Shown here: positions 23,101 to 33,300 of the stretch, piece after piece
Numbering within the stretch: the first letter of the stretch is position 1
Layout: every line of letters starts with the position of its first letter
Position numbers and translations under genes: made by a program
Source of the DNA: Leptidea sinapis
Lineage: Eukaryota > Arthropoda > Insecta > Lepidoptera > Pieridae
DNA: 64,000 bases
Assembly (NCBI RefSeq): GCF_905404315.1
Contig: NC_066272.1
Span: 496,001 to 560,000, forward strand
Direction of reading: 5' to 3'
The notes under the pieces: model-generated
Seen by the model: only the letters and a program-made list of their open reading frames with translations
What the model was told of the DNA's origin: nothing
Databases searched by the model: none

Positions 23101-23382
23101 GTTCAAAAATCTTTATATCAAGCTCATGTTAAAAATACTAACCATTACAATTTACGGCGAAAAGCTTTCGAGTTTAATGTTGGAGACATCGTATTTAAGC
23201 GTGCTTGCGTATTGAGCGATAAAGACAAGTACTTCAGCAAAAAATTGGCTCCAAAGTTTATTAAGTGTCGGGTAACGCAAAAGCTTTCACCTCTCGTATA
23301 TGTTTTGGAAAATATGTCGGGAAAGAATCTAGGCACTTGGCACATTAAAGACTTAAAAATTGTAGGTCATAATAAATTGTAA
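20164..23382 (+). CDS. pol: Pol polyprotein of the gypsy element (protease, RT, RNase H, integrase)
   Basis: The first ATG is at 20251, but the frame is open back to the slippery site, so it is probably made as Gag-Pol. Counting from that ATG: aspartic protease LLDSGSAVTILG (active Asp 41); reverse transcriptase with LSSIDLSKAFWQLP and catalytic YLDD (350-353); RNase H with HTDAS (Asp 502) and YTDHSALKWF; integrase with an HHCC zinc finger (His 694, then SSCSTC) and catalytic core. Core residues: Asp 764 (SIDLMGPLP), then Asn 824 (FLNNGSQF) where the family has Asp, then Glu 860 (VERYNKT). Spacing fits DD35E apart from the Asp-to-Asn change, which should abolish strand transfer. The rest looks intact. 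No chromodomain was seen at the C-terminus. Confidence 0.95.
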   Translation, partial: KKLKSQNCGKPKRINNNRTSKEEWNNWLEMVRLFFLGNKVASILHVKPKNDTRPYVNIKVNDITASGLLDSGSAVTILGNYAHTALVDRGLKLYTADKLSIVTAGGQNFKTVGYLDLPVQFEDQFHIIKAHIVPEVQSPLILGVDFWRAFKLCPKYLGSFGLSSVPLANINTDTSTVFIHSYENLDESQRARASNIIDQFKEISFEYKGLGRTNLITHRIDTGSSPPVRQRYYRLSPEKQKILVEQVDEMLKLDVVEPCESAWQSPVLLVTKKNGQPRFCLDSRKLNSITKRDAYNLPYISEILDNLRDARYLSSIDLSKAFWQLPIAPQDRDKTAFYVPGRGTFRFKTTPFGLTNAPSTQQRLVDLLFGNMENKVFAYLDDIVLVTSSFDDHVTLLLQVLDKLRMANLTVNLEKCEFYRSQLKYLGYVVDAKGLRTDPDKISSILNYPTPTCRKDLKRFLGTATWYRRFVPKFSTIAGPLNKLTSSKKSAPPFKWTDEADVAFRMLKECLVSAPVLFCPKYDLPFEIHTDASNYGVGAMLTQTIEGKEHPIAYMSRSLSGAEKNYSITERETLAVIVALEQWRCYIENGKTFTVYTDHSALKWFLNLNNPTGRLARWGVRLSSFNFVVKHRRGVDNIIPDALSRAVPVSTIDTLLANTNTSDDWYLNIYDGCKKAPSSYPNYIIKNDKLYRIMRKPCTLTREFDWKEVVPKETRMVVMKENHSEPTAGHMGIFKTYKRIALRYYWPNMHSDVTKFVSSCSTCLSYKPQNHATLGEMGRPKQCSRPFQMISIDLMGPLPVTRKQNSYILVVTCCFSKFCQIFPIKKDTSSIITKILEEQVFLIHGVPQTIFLNNGSQFISGPTKSFIDRYKVPNVFFTPKYTPQINTVERYNKTIITCLSTFVENDHRTWDIFIPKVQFAVNNSVNEATGYTPSFLVYGRELVLCGSHYTDTDLGDEILFLPREAYAENLGALRLIFDDVQKSLYQAHVKNTNHYNLRRKAFEFNVGDIVFKRACVLSDKDKYFSKKLAPKFIKCRVTQKLSPLVYVLENMSGKNLGTWHIKDLKIVGHNKL

Positions 23383-23558
23383 TTAGTAATTTATTTATAG
23401 TAATTTCTAAGTATTTTATTTTTATTTTACTCTGTATTTTTTTTTCCTTTTTTTTTAAATAGTTCAGCCTTATTGTGTAAGTGTGTAGGGCGGGTACTAT
23501 ATTATTTGCGGATTTTACCTTTAGTCAGGTTAAATCCTTGCGTGGGCCGAGCGGGTAA

Positions 23559-24571
23559 TGTAACGGAACGTTACTACAGCATAAGGTAGTGGTGTTTTAA
23601 TTAATAATAGGTGTGGGCGAGACGGTTCATGAGTGAGCAGGCACGCATATGACGCCGTGTAAGGGTCTGGGCTGCGCAAGCGGCACGGACAGAGGCTAAC
23701 AGCTGTTTCCGCGGCCGGTCGACATAAATTGATTTAAGAAGATTTCAACGCGTGCTCAATATACATAATTACTAAAATTAACAGTTACGTAATAAATATA
23801 TAGTGTGTATTGGATAAATCCCGCTCTAGGGTGAGTATTGAATAGCACATAAGTCTTATTTTATTGTAACTTAGCTGTAGAACATTCGCCATTGTTAATT
23901 GTTTGAGAAATAAAATAGAAATCGCTTAAATTACAGTTATCTATGCAAACTTTTTACTGACCACAAGGTTTTTGTTAAATAATTAGATTAGTAATGTTTT
24001 AATTTATTATCATAATAAAGTGCTTGCTTTCGTTATTAGTTCATTAATAATAATATGTAAACTTCGTTCTGCTTTGCCATGTCGACAATCTCGCCACTAT
24101 GCACCAAGTAGGTACCTACGCAATCCTCGAGATGTCGATTTGTGCGATTGCTATGTTATGCTTGCGGGTTCCGTGTTCTGGAAAGAAGGAACGAAATAAA
24201 AAAAAAAGGAATGGACCGCCAATCGCTAGTTTATAATTCCAGGTCCTAAGTTACCGCTGACGTTGAACCTGCCTTGGTGCTTGCGGTTCTGAGGACGTCG
24301 CTCCGCATCGAACGATTCCTGTCTTCCTGGCGCTGGAAGATCACCGCATCCAGATCGCCGAGCGTGACTGAACGGGATCTCGCAGGAGAGTACCAACTAT
24401 AGCAGAATCCGATAGAACCTACCACGACTTTCTTTTTTTTTTTTATCGTGTTACCCTACCATAATATAAATTTTATATTATAAATTCTTATTAAAATTAG
24501 AAATTTAACTGAGGCACTATCGTTTTGTTTTTTTTGTATTAAATTTTAAAATATCAAACGAAGGTGTCGCA
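23559..24571 (+). repeat. 3' LTR of the gypsy element
   Basis: 1013 bp copy of 17458-18469. The preceding purine-rich GTGGGCCGAGCGGGTAA (about 23542-23558) is the likely polypurine tract region. CTGG follows the LTR as the right target duplication. Confidence 0.95.
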
Positions 24572-24574
24572 CTG

Positions 24575-24676
24575 GAAAGTTATGGAAATTTCTAGAATTA
24601 TCTGGAAAACTCCAGAATGTGTTCAACTGTTACAATCAATCTAGAATATTCTAGAATGTTCTAGAAATTTCTGGAA
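24575..24676. promoter_or_regulatory. heat-shock-element-like pentamer array, split by the gypsy insertion
   Basis: GAA and TTC triplets alternate at exact 5-bp spacing. Units at 24644, 24649, 24654, 24659, 24664, 24669 and 24674 give seven perfect consecutive pentamers (GAAtaTTCtaGAAtgTTC and so on). A second in-register run spans 24575-24617 with three near-miss units. Such alternation is the binding site of trimeric heat-shock factor. Removing the gypsy element and one CTGG joins a TTC at 17452-17454 to GAA at 24575 as TTCTGGAA, so the insertion fell inside the array. No host gene start is visible downstream; decayed Helitron DNA follows. It could instead be a degenerate 10-bp TCTAGAATNT tandem repeat. 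Confidence 0.6.
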
Positions 24677-24768
24677 TGATCGAGAAAGATTCGAAATGTC
24701 TGCAACTGTTTGAATCACTGTGAAATGTTCTAGGTTTTAATTAAAAAGTATATCAAATTAATTGAAAT

Positions 24769-27179
24769 AATAATTATAAGTTAGAGTAAGAAACACCTAA
24801 ATAAATCGAAAAGAGGTATAGTCAAAAAGAAATTTCTCATCATAATTTGAAAATATACTTTAGTAAAAACTGCTTATGTCCATTAAAAGGAAATTGTCCA
24901 TTAAAAACTTGACTATATACTATATAATACTGCTACTAATCTTTTGTTAAATTGATATATAATATATAACTAATGATTTAGAAATGTATTTTGTAAAATT
25001 TACACGAAATAAATGTGGCCAACATGTACTTTATAATATTTATGTTACATCAATCTAATATGTTTATGCAAGTAAATCTTTGACTTTGACTTTGATTAAC
25101 ACCAACGAAGCGATTTGGCGAATTTCAAATTTTCCAATACACGATCGAGATCCGCCGGTTCTCCATTTATTCGTCCATCTAGAATATGGATAACGTGGGT
25201 TTTTACAACAGAAACGGCACAAAAAGTTGCTACGGAACCGCCAACTCGAACAACTTTAAATGCGTTTTTTAAATTATGCCAGAAAGACCCATTTACTAAG
25301 ACTTTACTTTATTCAGAAATACCCAGCTATTACACATGGGATAAGTACAACAAGTAAACAATTTCGTCCTCGAAAACGTAGAATGCCAGTAGAAGGACAT
25401 GATGGAGTGTTCAAGAGTAACACAATAGGACGAGTCTACTCAGTGCATCCCAAAAACACCGAATGTTTCTATCTACGATTATTACTTCACACTATTCGTG
25501 GTCCAACGTGTTTTAAAGACCTAAAAACTGTTAATGGTTACATTTGTGATACATATCGCGAAGCATGTCAAACATTGGGTTTACTAGAAAACGATAATCA
25601 TTGGGAGTTAGCTATGAATGAAGCAGCCCAACGTCAACAGAAAGTCAAATTTGAGAGCTATTTGCAATTATACTAACTACATGTAATCTGCTAATCCAAA
25701 TCGACTATGGCTCAAATAGCGAGAATATATGAGCGCTGAAATTTTGGCTGATTTACGACAGCAAAATTCGGACTTAGAATGAAGAAACAAAGTTTTGATA
25801 TTGATAGAACATAAACGTAAAGCAATTTCTAACCAAACTTTAATACAACTAGGTATTCAACCTCCTAAACGAAATCATTTGGATGTTATGAACAGTGAAT
25901 TTTTAAGAGAAACAAATTATAATATTGACGAATTAAGGCTTTACATCCAACACAACAAACCCTTATTAATTGGGAGTCAAAAACAAGCATATGATATAAT
26001 AATGGATTATTATAAAAAACAGCAAGGTGGTATAATTTTTGGACGCACCTGGCGGCACTGGCAAAACATTTTTAATAAATTTAATTCTTGCTGAAATCCG
26101 TGTGAATAAAGAAATTGTTCTCGCCCTAGCATCATCTGGGATAGTGGCAACACTGGATGGATGGTGGACGAACAGCGCATTCTGGTTTAAAATTACCATT
26201 AAATGTAGCTGATTATGAATTTCCGGTATGTGACATCACAAAATCATCAGCGCGTGGACAAATATTATATAGCCATTATATGGGACGAAAGCACAATGGC
26301 CCATAGAAAATCATAAGAAAAACTAAATAGAACACTTCACGATTTAAGCGACAACACGAATATAATGGGAGGTGTATTGTTAATACTATCAGGTGATTTC
26401 CGTCAAACGCTACCTGTCATTCCGAAATTGTCAATGGCATCAACAACATCATCCAGGAAATGATTCCGGGAGAAGAAAAAATCTACATGTCAACTGATAC
26501 AAAGACTGATGAACAAGAAAGCGTCAATTTCCCTACTGAATTTTTAAACTCACTTAATGTTCCACGGATGCCATTACACTGCCTTAAGTTTAAAGTTGCT
26601 TCACCAATTATTTTATTTCGAAATCTGAACTCGCCGAAATTTTGTAATGGTACGAGACTCTGCATCAAACAGCTACAAAATAACATCATCCAAGCCAGTA
26701 TGCCACAAGCCAGAAAGAAAGTAAAGAAAAGGGACAAATAGTATTTATACCACGAATACCTTTAATATCAAATGGGTTGCCCTTTACGTTTAAACGCTTA
26801 CAATTCCCGGTGAAGTTGGCTTACAGCATGACCATCAACAAAGCACAGGGCCAAACATTCCAATACTGTGGCGTTAACTTAAAGGAACCATGCTTTGCAC
26901 ATGGTCAATTATACGTTGCATGCGATGAATAGGATCACCTCGAAATTTGTTTATTTACAGTCCAGACAATAATAAAACTATAAATGTAGTCTATGAACAA
27001 GTATTGTAAACAGAAATTTAAAAAATATGTAATGAAATTAAAGTGTGAATGTACAATACAATATGTTGTGAATGTATTTGTCATATGTAATATGTATAAT
27101 ATAATATGTAAATAATTGTGTAAATAAAACATAAATTTTCTATTTATTAAGGTGTTTCTTACTCTAACTTATAATTATT
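24769..27179 (+). mobile_element. decayed Helitron-derived segment bounded by 38-bp inverted repeats
   Basis: The segment starts with 24769-24806 and ends with its reverse complement 27142-27179 (37 of 38 match; core AAGTTAGAGTAAGAAACACC). Between them lies a broken Helitron helicase (25095-26935) and an AATAAA near 27123. Canonical Helitrons lack terminal inverted repeats; Helentron-type relatives can carry inverted repeats near the ends. No clear target duplication is seen. The right edge abuts LINE sequence beginning at 27181. Class beyond 'Helitron-derived' is uncertain. Confidence 0.6.
25095..26935 (+). pseudogene. Helitron helicase (Pif1-like) pseudogene
   Basis: Successive frames match Helitron Rep/helicase proteins: TTLNAFFKLCQKDPFTKTLL (25220s) and RRMPVEGHDGVFKSNTIGRV (25380s), then RGPTCFKDLKTVNGY (25500s). 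The helicase follows, with Walker A GGTGKTF (26049-26070), Walker B IIWDESTMAH (26275-26305), GGVLLILSGDFRQTLPVI (26368-26420), and the late motif TINKAQGQTF (26830-26860) followed by HGQLYVAC (26903-26926). At least four frame changes and stops break it. The HUH endonuclease region is missing at the 5' end. A Helitron uses this enzyme for rolling-circle transposition; this copy is dead. Confidence 0.85.
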
Positions 27180-27180
27180 T

Positions 27181-28390
27181 GACAAAGGGAGACTTTTTAG
27201 TGGTGAACGCACAAACTTGTGTCTTCTTGGGGTTGAATTGGACTAAATTTTGTCGGCCCCATTTTTCAGACTTTGCAATGCATAGTCTCGATTTCAGACA
27301 CAAGTTTGTTCCGGTTCTCGTCGACGCTATCCCGGGACATATTGGCACGGCTGGTGTAGCAAGCATACTGTGCTTCCGTCTGCATATCAATGAATACTGC
27401 TGTTTTGCAGCATATCATGATATGCAGAAGAAACCGTATAGAGGTAAGCACGCAGCAGGCTGCGACTTAAAACCCATTAACGCAGGCGTTAAGTTGGATA
27501 AGTAAATGGGTTTTAAGTCGCAGCATGCACCATTGATAACAACCTTGATGCTCCGATAGGCCAAAAAACTAGCGACCCATTTGCACAACTTCTCGGGAAG
27601 CCCATAAGAGGGCAGTTTCGCTATAAGCGCTTTATGCCACACCCGATCGAAGGTTTTCGCTATGTCCAAACTCACCGCCAACGCCTCTCCCTTCGACTCA
27701 ACCGCCTGCGCCCATTTATGGGTGAGGTATTCAAGAAGATCACCAGCTGAGCTACCCTGACGGCAGTAGCTGATCAGCTGGTGCTCCTCTAGGTATCCCA
27801 AGAGCTGGCGGTTGATGATCGACTCCATTACTTTGGAGAAAATGGCAATGGGGCGGTAGTCAGAGCGTACATCTTTTTTAAGGGTCGGGTGCACTTAAGC
27901 CGCCTCCCATAATTTCGGGACTACGTTGATGAGTAGGAGAGCCGGAAAACACGGGTTAGGGCCGGCGCCAGTTCCGGAGCACATGACCGCAGCACTATCA
28001 GGAGATTGCCATCGGGCCCGCTCGATTTGTGAATGTCCAAGGTGAGAAGCGCCTTAAGTACGGCGCCATGCCGGATTTTTACGTGCGCCATGTATGACAC
28101 GGACCGCGAAATATGCGGTGGTGGTGCACCTTGGTCATCCAGAGTCGAGTTGGACGCGAAGAGGGAGGCCAGGAGACAGAAATTCTCTTTCGCGTCATGG
28201 GCTAGCGAGTCACCGTCCCTGTATAGTGGCGGAATGGCTGGCTGGCAGAAGTTTCCTTGAACAGCCTTGGGGAGCGACCAGAACGCACGAGTTCCCGAGG
28301 GAAGGCGTGCAAGTCTCTCGCAAATTCTGCTAATGTGCTTCAACTTCGCGTCAGCAATAACTCTTTTGACGGACCTGGAGGCATGATTGT
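27181..28390 (-). mobile_element. CR1-like LINE fragment (RT), 3'-truncated at the Helitron segment
   Basis: Right to left: pre-RT region (28343-27921; SLPKAVQGNF and DIHKSSGPDG motifs), RT fingers/palm (27894-27415; DYRPIAIFSKVMESIINRQL, LDIAKTFDRVWH), then a KPFVC-type segment near 27250-27181 (NLVQFNPKKTQVCAF). It ends abruptly where the inverted-repeat segment begins, so its own 3' end is lost. Palm and thumb are damaged, including a 20-bp inverted duplication at 27459-27524. Inactive. Confidence 0.85.
27459..27524. repeat. 20-bp inverted duplication inside LINE coding sequence
   Basis: GCTGCGACTTAAAACCCATT (27459-27478) and its exact reverse complement (27505-27524) flank a 26-base spacer. 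The right arm is normal LINE coding sequence (minus strand); the left arm is an inverted copy, as expected from template switching during reverse transcription or repair. Confidence 0.8.
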
Positions 28391-28496
28391 ATGGTTTTTT
28401 TAAGTTCGCCGCATTAACCCAAGCCTGATAGCACTCCTGCTTAGGAAACTAGGTAGCCGTTCGGATGTGAGGTCAACAGACGGTCCAACAGTGGTC

Positions 28497-28945
28497 CAAC
28501 CAACAACATTATTACACTAGAAATCAGGGATTGCTTGTTACTAATTCTATTTGGCCTCATTAGATAGATTAGTAAAAGTATACAAATTTTATAATAAAGT
28601 CCCAGCCACTATTCAGGCATTATATTTATTCTATACTTAACTAAGGTTAAATATTTAATAAAAAAAATGGCTCTGTCGTAAATCCTACTATTCCACAGCT
28701 AAATATCGAAGTGATCCTACATCCTGGGACTGGATTAATTTATAGCAACAGCAATCACAGTACAATATTGTATATTTCATTAAAAATAACGCAAAAAAGA
28801 ATGCAGTGAGAGTTTCTTCCACCGTTTCTTCTCTCTCAGAGCACAATTTGTTTCCGAAGCGGTAGTAGTATATAGTTTATTAGAAATGACATCAAAAATA
28901 ATCCTCAAGGAATCAATTTTGAGAAAATAATACATATTATGCCTT
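28497..28945 (+). mobile_element. Jockey-like LINE 3' fragment (same family as 7575-8750)
   Basis: Matches 8270-8700: ACACTAGAAATCAGGGATTGC, AAAGTCCCAGCCACT, GGCTCTGTCGTAAATCCTAC, then the untranslated TTTCTTCTCTCTCAGAGC and TTTCCGAAGCGGTAGTAG tail. Frameshifted remnant of the ORF2 end. Confidence 0.8.
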
Positions 28946-29099
28946 TATGAGGTATACATGATGTTACCAGATTAGTTGAAGAGTTAAAACCATTAACAAC
29001 CACATAAAAAGAACGGTCATGTAAGTATGATTAAAGCAACTTTAGCACCGGGCCTGGAAACCTATATAACGATAGTTTTCCAATGAATACTCCGTGTGA

Positions 29100-29425
29100 A
29101 ACTTTATCAAATGCCGGTATCGGCATATATGGTATCCACCTATTTTTGCTCGTCAATAGCTTCTGATATCTATAGAAGTGAAACTATCCAAGTTAGTTGT
29201 GGTAGACCTACCTGGCAAAAATCCATGTTGATGATCAGAAGCGAAAGGTTTGAAATACATTTCAACTATCGGACAAACAATAGATTCAAACACCTTTGCA
29301 AAAACCGAAAGAATATTAATAGGCCTATAATTGCGTAAGTTTTTCTCGTCTTCAATCTTATATAATGGAACAATTTTGCTTGGATCTTGTAAGCTGGAAA
29401 GGTGCCGAACATATCGAGGCATTAA
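29100..29425 (-). mobile_element. Jockey-group LINE RT fragment
   Basis: A minus-strand frame (29422-29153) reads NYRPINILSVFAKVFESIV then HGFLPGRSTTTNL, the fingers/palm motifs of non-LTR reverse transcriptases. Only this piece remains; it continues frameshifted towards 29060. The family differs from the copies at 9-16 kb. Confidence 0.75.
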
Positions 29426-29889
29426 AAATAAACAATAAAACGGGATAACATTTATTTATTTATTCATTTGTTAATTTTACAGCTATACGGCAGAATTAAA
29501 TAAGAATATGAACAAAAGTGTAATTAAATAACAGCCTTAATAAATACTTATTGTATATTATGTATTTTGAATAGGAGATGATCAAACTCTCTGTTCAAAA
29601 TTATCTGAATTCACTGCTTCTTCACGAATGGTGGGTTTTTTTCTGTAAGCATAAAAATATTTATTATATTCGTTTATATTTTAATATGTATTAAATAAAT
29701 ACGGCCCATTTTGTAGCCTACAAAAGTAAAGTTATTTAATTCTTATATTTATACATCAACTAAGAAGATATTATTATGAAAGTAATATCATAAGAACGCA
29801 AGAAGGGCCAAAAGTTAAACCATGCATTAACAATATACTGGCGTATAGACGACCTTACAGACCGCTAATAACAATAATAATGTGTGACA
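29426..29889. other. no gene recognised
   Basis: AT-rich intergenic DNA between two LINE remnants. No exon or repeat identified. Confidence 0.4.
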
Positions 29890-30130
29890 CATTTTAATTT
29901 CCATACTCCGCCCTCTCCTATACTCTACTCTTTGGCAACTGTAGAGGAACCACAGGAGCGCTCATGGAATTTAACTCGGCACCAATATCACATCAACCTG
30001 GAGCACCGCACATATAAGCTCATTCCAAAGTTTGAACTTTTTTGTGTTGACAAAGCCACCGACGGCCCGTGTATAGTAACGACTCTCAGCGCAACGCTTC
30101 CAGATCGTAACACCTCGTTGCACCTCTCAA
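29890..30130 (-). mobile_element. very decayed CR1-like LINE 3' end
   Basis: GCAACTGTAGAGGAACCACAG followed by CACCGCACATATAAGCTCATT aligns in order with the 3' coding end and tail of the CR1-like copies (compare 31975-32095). The plus-strand ORF crossing it (29884-30144) is therefore incidental. Confidence 0.5.
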
Positions 30131-30331
30131 CTGTATTGGAATAACATAACATGGAGACACTATCCCTCTATTCATACAAATACAACGATCTTTTTTGGTT
30201 TACTATGATACTACAATAGTCTCAATGAACAATGTACACAGTAAGTTAATTTTTTGGCCAAGGAGACAAACAAATATTGAGATCCTAAAATGAGACTGAA
30301 AATATTTACACGTTATAAAAAATCAACTCAC

Positions 30332-33300
30332 AGCAATCATCTGGATAGATGCAATATCCCAGCCCATTACTATAAACATAGCCAGGTTTGCAATCGCAAC
30401 TATTGTAGTCGCATTTAGTGACGCACAACTTCACTAGGGCATTGTAGTCGGAACAGGAATTGCCGCAATGGTTTCCGCAGCCGGCTGTGGCATTGTTATC
30501 CCCGCCACAAGTTGCTGAAAGTAATAGATTCCTTTAAGTATGGATGTTACGAGTCAGATATACTTCAAAACAAAATGCTGCTGTTCTGCTGTTATAACTA
30601 TTCGGGTTCTATGGCTTCGGGTTCGAGTGTGTGAATGTGTGATGAGGTGGATAGGGTGAAGATGTCTATAAAAGGCGATGTCTCCCTGGTTTCGCCTTAC
30701 ACTTCTGCTGCAACCGTTGACGAGTTAGAGCGTTACTTTGCCCGATTACTGTTTGAGTATTAGTCATTGTGTCATTATTCGTATTTTATTCTTAGAAGCT
30801 TGGAGTTACTTTCATTTAAAGTTTTGTAAAGTTTTTCTAAATAATTTTACAGTAATTATTTAGATGTAAGCTTGTTTGTGAATTCTTTATTGGATTGTGT
30901 CATATTTTCTATCAAAAACGTGTATTAAATGGTTTTATCACTAAGCGCTACTATGGAAGGTGATCATATGGCATCCTCAATAATTTTTCTATTAAATTCC
31001 TTTCTACTTTCTTTCTGGGCTTCCTTTCTACGAAATTACTCTTTATAAGCTAAGGCGAGTATAATTTAATTTTTAAATAGATTTAGGTTTCCCGCAACAA
31101 AATACCAAAACGAATCGCAATAAGAATCCATGAATACATTAACTAAATCGATTACAATCATCGGTATAATATTATAATAACATACTCATTTAATCGAAGG
31201 ATCCGATCGTCTGATTGCCATCTAAACAAAATTTTTGCAGAGAAGTTGCGAGTGGCAGATTGTGTCAATTTTATCACAGCTTATAATATCACCAGTAGGA
31301 CACCGTTTAAACATTAAACTCCTCGAGCTGTATGAAACAATGGCGTCTAGATTTTAAACAAAAGAAGAAGAGTTTATAAGAATTTTACAGCTCAACTTTT
31401 TTCCCAAAGCGACGATACTGAGAATATATTATAACGCAAAACTATTTTATCTCACAGCTACTTCAGAAACCTTCGGCTTTATCTTACATATTTTGATAAA
31501 CCTTGAAACCTTTTTTAATCAAATAGTGTCTATTTGGGCCGCGATTTTCTATTCTCTTGTAATTTTTGTGGTAGCATATTATAATGCAGATAGATTCCTG
31601 AGGGTAATAGAGAGATATACGTATATATATATATATATATATCTACCTATAGACAACAGACAAATATCTGATTGGCTGACCTAATACCAATTGTGATTCT
31701 TGCGGCGGTCAATCTTAATCACTTGTCTGAGGGCACCGGTAAAGTCGCACGCATATTCCATTAATTCATCAGTGGGCACCGGTATATTCACATATTCACA
31801 TTTACACCATCGCATCAAAGTACTCGTTATAACGCATTGATTCGCCAAACGCCGAGCGGACACACACTTTAGCACCTACGCCAGGGAGTTCCTAGAGAAT
31901 TTTTTTGAAGGACAAGGAGGACAAACGAGCGTACGGATCACATGGTGTTAAGTGATCACTGCCGCTCACATTCTCTTGCAACACCAGAGGAATCACAGGA
32001 GCGTTGCTGGTCTTTTTAGAAGGTGCACACGCTTTTTTTGAAGGTACCCATGTCATATCGTCCTGTAAACACCGCACAATGAAACTCATTCCACAGCTTG
32101 GATGATATCCTAATTTTTCACGTGTCGTGTGAAGGTGAAATTCGGCGGCAGGAAACAGATGAAATTGCTCTTCAGAATGCGGACGTCTCTATGCAACGCT
32201 AATTGATCCAGCCGTTCACAGAGCACTGGGTCCCCGACATTTGGAGCAGCTCTGCGTTGCACGCGGTCAAATGGATCGAGCTGATACTGGGGTGTGCCAA
32301 CCATTAATGACAGCAATACTCCACACTCCAAGTGGTCTGGCTTGAAGTATCACCGTGTTCTATTTATGACGCCCAGCGGCCCGATTCACGTAATTTTACA
32401 TGAGCGATACAGCAGCGACATCTGTCGTTGACCTACGATTCGTATTCACGTGATTTAAATCGCACGTTCGAAAAACGATCCTATCCAAAAATCGCTAAAG
32501 CGTATTCACGTCAGCTAGACGGACTTAATCGTTGTGTCAGTGGTATTCTGCTATCTTTTTACAATCGGTTACCAACGATTTAATGTCAAATCGAACGTCT
32601 GAGAAGTCGCTGAACTGAAGTTAGTAATTTGCGTGGTTGACTGTTGAAAGTTTTTTCATAAACATGAATATCAGCTTGTCTTGGCTACTTTTGGATCTTT
32701 GCGAAAGGGAAGACCGGCGAAGAGAACGTGGACGCCTAAATAATATGAGGATCAACAAATATTTTGCTTTCGAAATGACGGATACGGAGTTCGTGAAAAC
32801 ATTTCGCTTTACCAAGGATTTAGTCCTTGGTCTTGTTGAAGACCTCGTTCCTCTAATTCCATGAGAGCGTAATACTATACTTAGTTGGTAGTTACCAAGA
32901 AAGATCTTAGTAGGTACCTACCTACTGATCTGACTAGATATTTACTATATTTAAGACTTTAATAAATAAATTATAAAATCATATGCTTTTTTACATTATA
33001 GGTATTAATATCACTAGCATTTTATGCTACAGGATCTTACCAAACCATTGTTGGTCAAAGTAATTTCAACTCAGTAGGTATCTCAACCTACAGTGTCTAG
33101 AGCATTGCGACAGGTGACTCAAGCACTCAATGATGTTGAGTTATTCAAAAAACATCTTTATTTTCCTCTTACTCAGGATGGAAGAGATAGAATGAAGGGA
33201 AGTTATTTATTTACCTTTAACTATGTTATTGGACTAATTAAATACCTACTTAATTATTTATTAAATATTGTAGATACTTATTACAGCTTTTATGAAAAAA

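Larger units (their letters stand above)
17458..24571 (+). mobile_element. young Ty3/gypsy LTR retrotransposon, complete
   Basis: Two direct LTRs (17458-18469 and 23559-24571), each starting TGTAACGG and ending GTCGCA, flank gag and pol. A 4-bp target duplication CTGG lies at 17454-17457 and 24572-24575. By eye the LTRs differ only in the length of two T-runs; I saw no base substitution in about 1 kb, so the insertion is recent. Gag and pol are in -1 relation, with a slippery heptamer at the end of gag. No env-like ORF follows pol. Integrase lacks one catalytic Asp. The element landed inside a heat-shock-element array. Confidence 0.97.

Noticed and set aside
23383..23558. env-like third ORF of the gypsy element
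   Set aside because: Only about 175 bp separate the pol stop from the 3' LTR; no room for an envelope gene.
29884..30144. 86-codon plus-strand ORF as a host gene
   Set aside because: The region aligns in order with the 3' end of CR1-like LINEs on the other strand.
3457..30514. One large gene with two TIL domains
   Set aside because: Splicing the 30514-30332 exon to the 3639-3457 exon forms TAA at the junction; each TIL exon has its own compatible signal-peptide exon instead.
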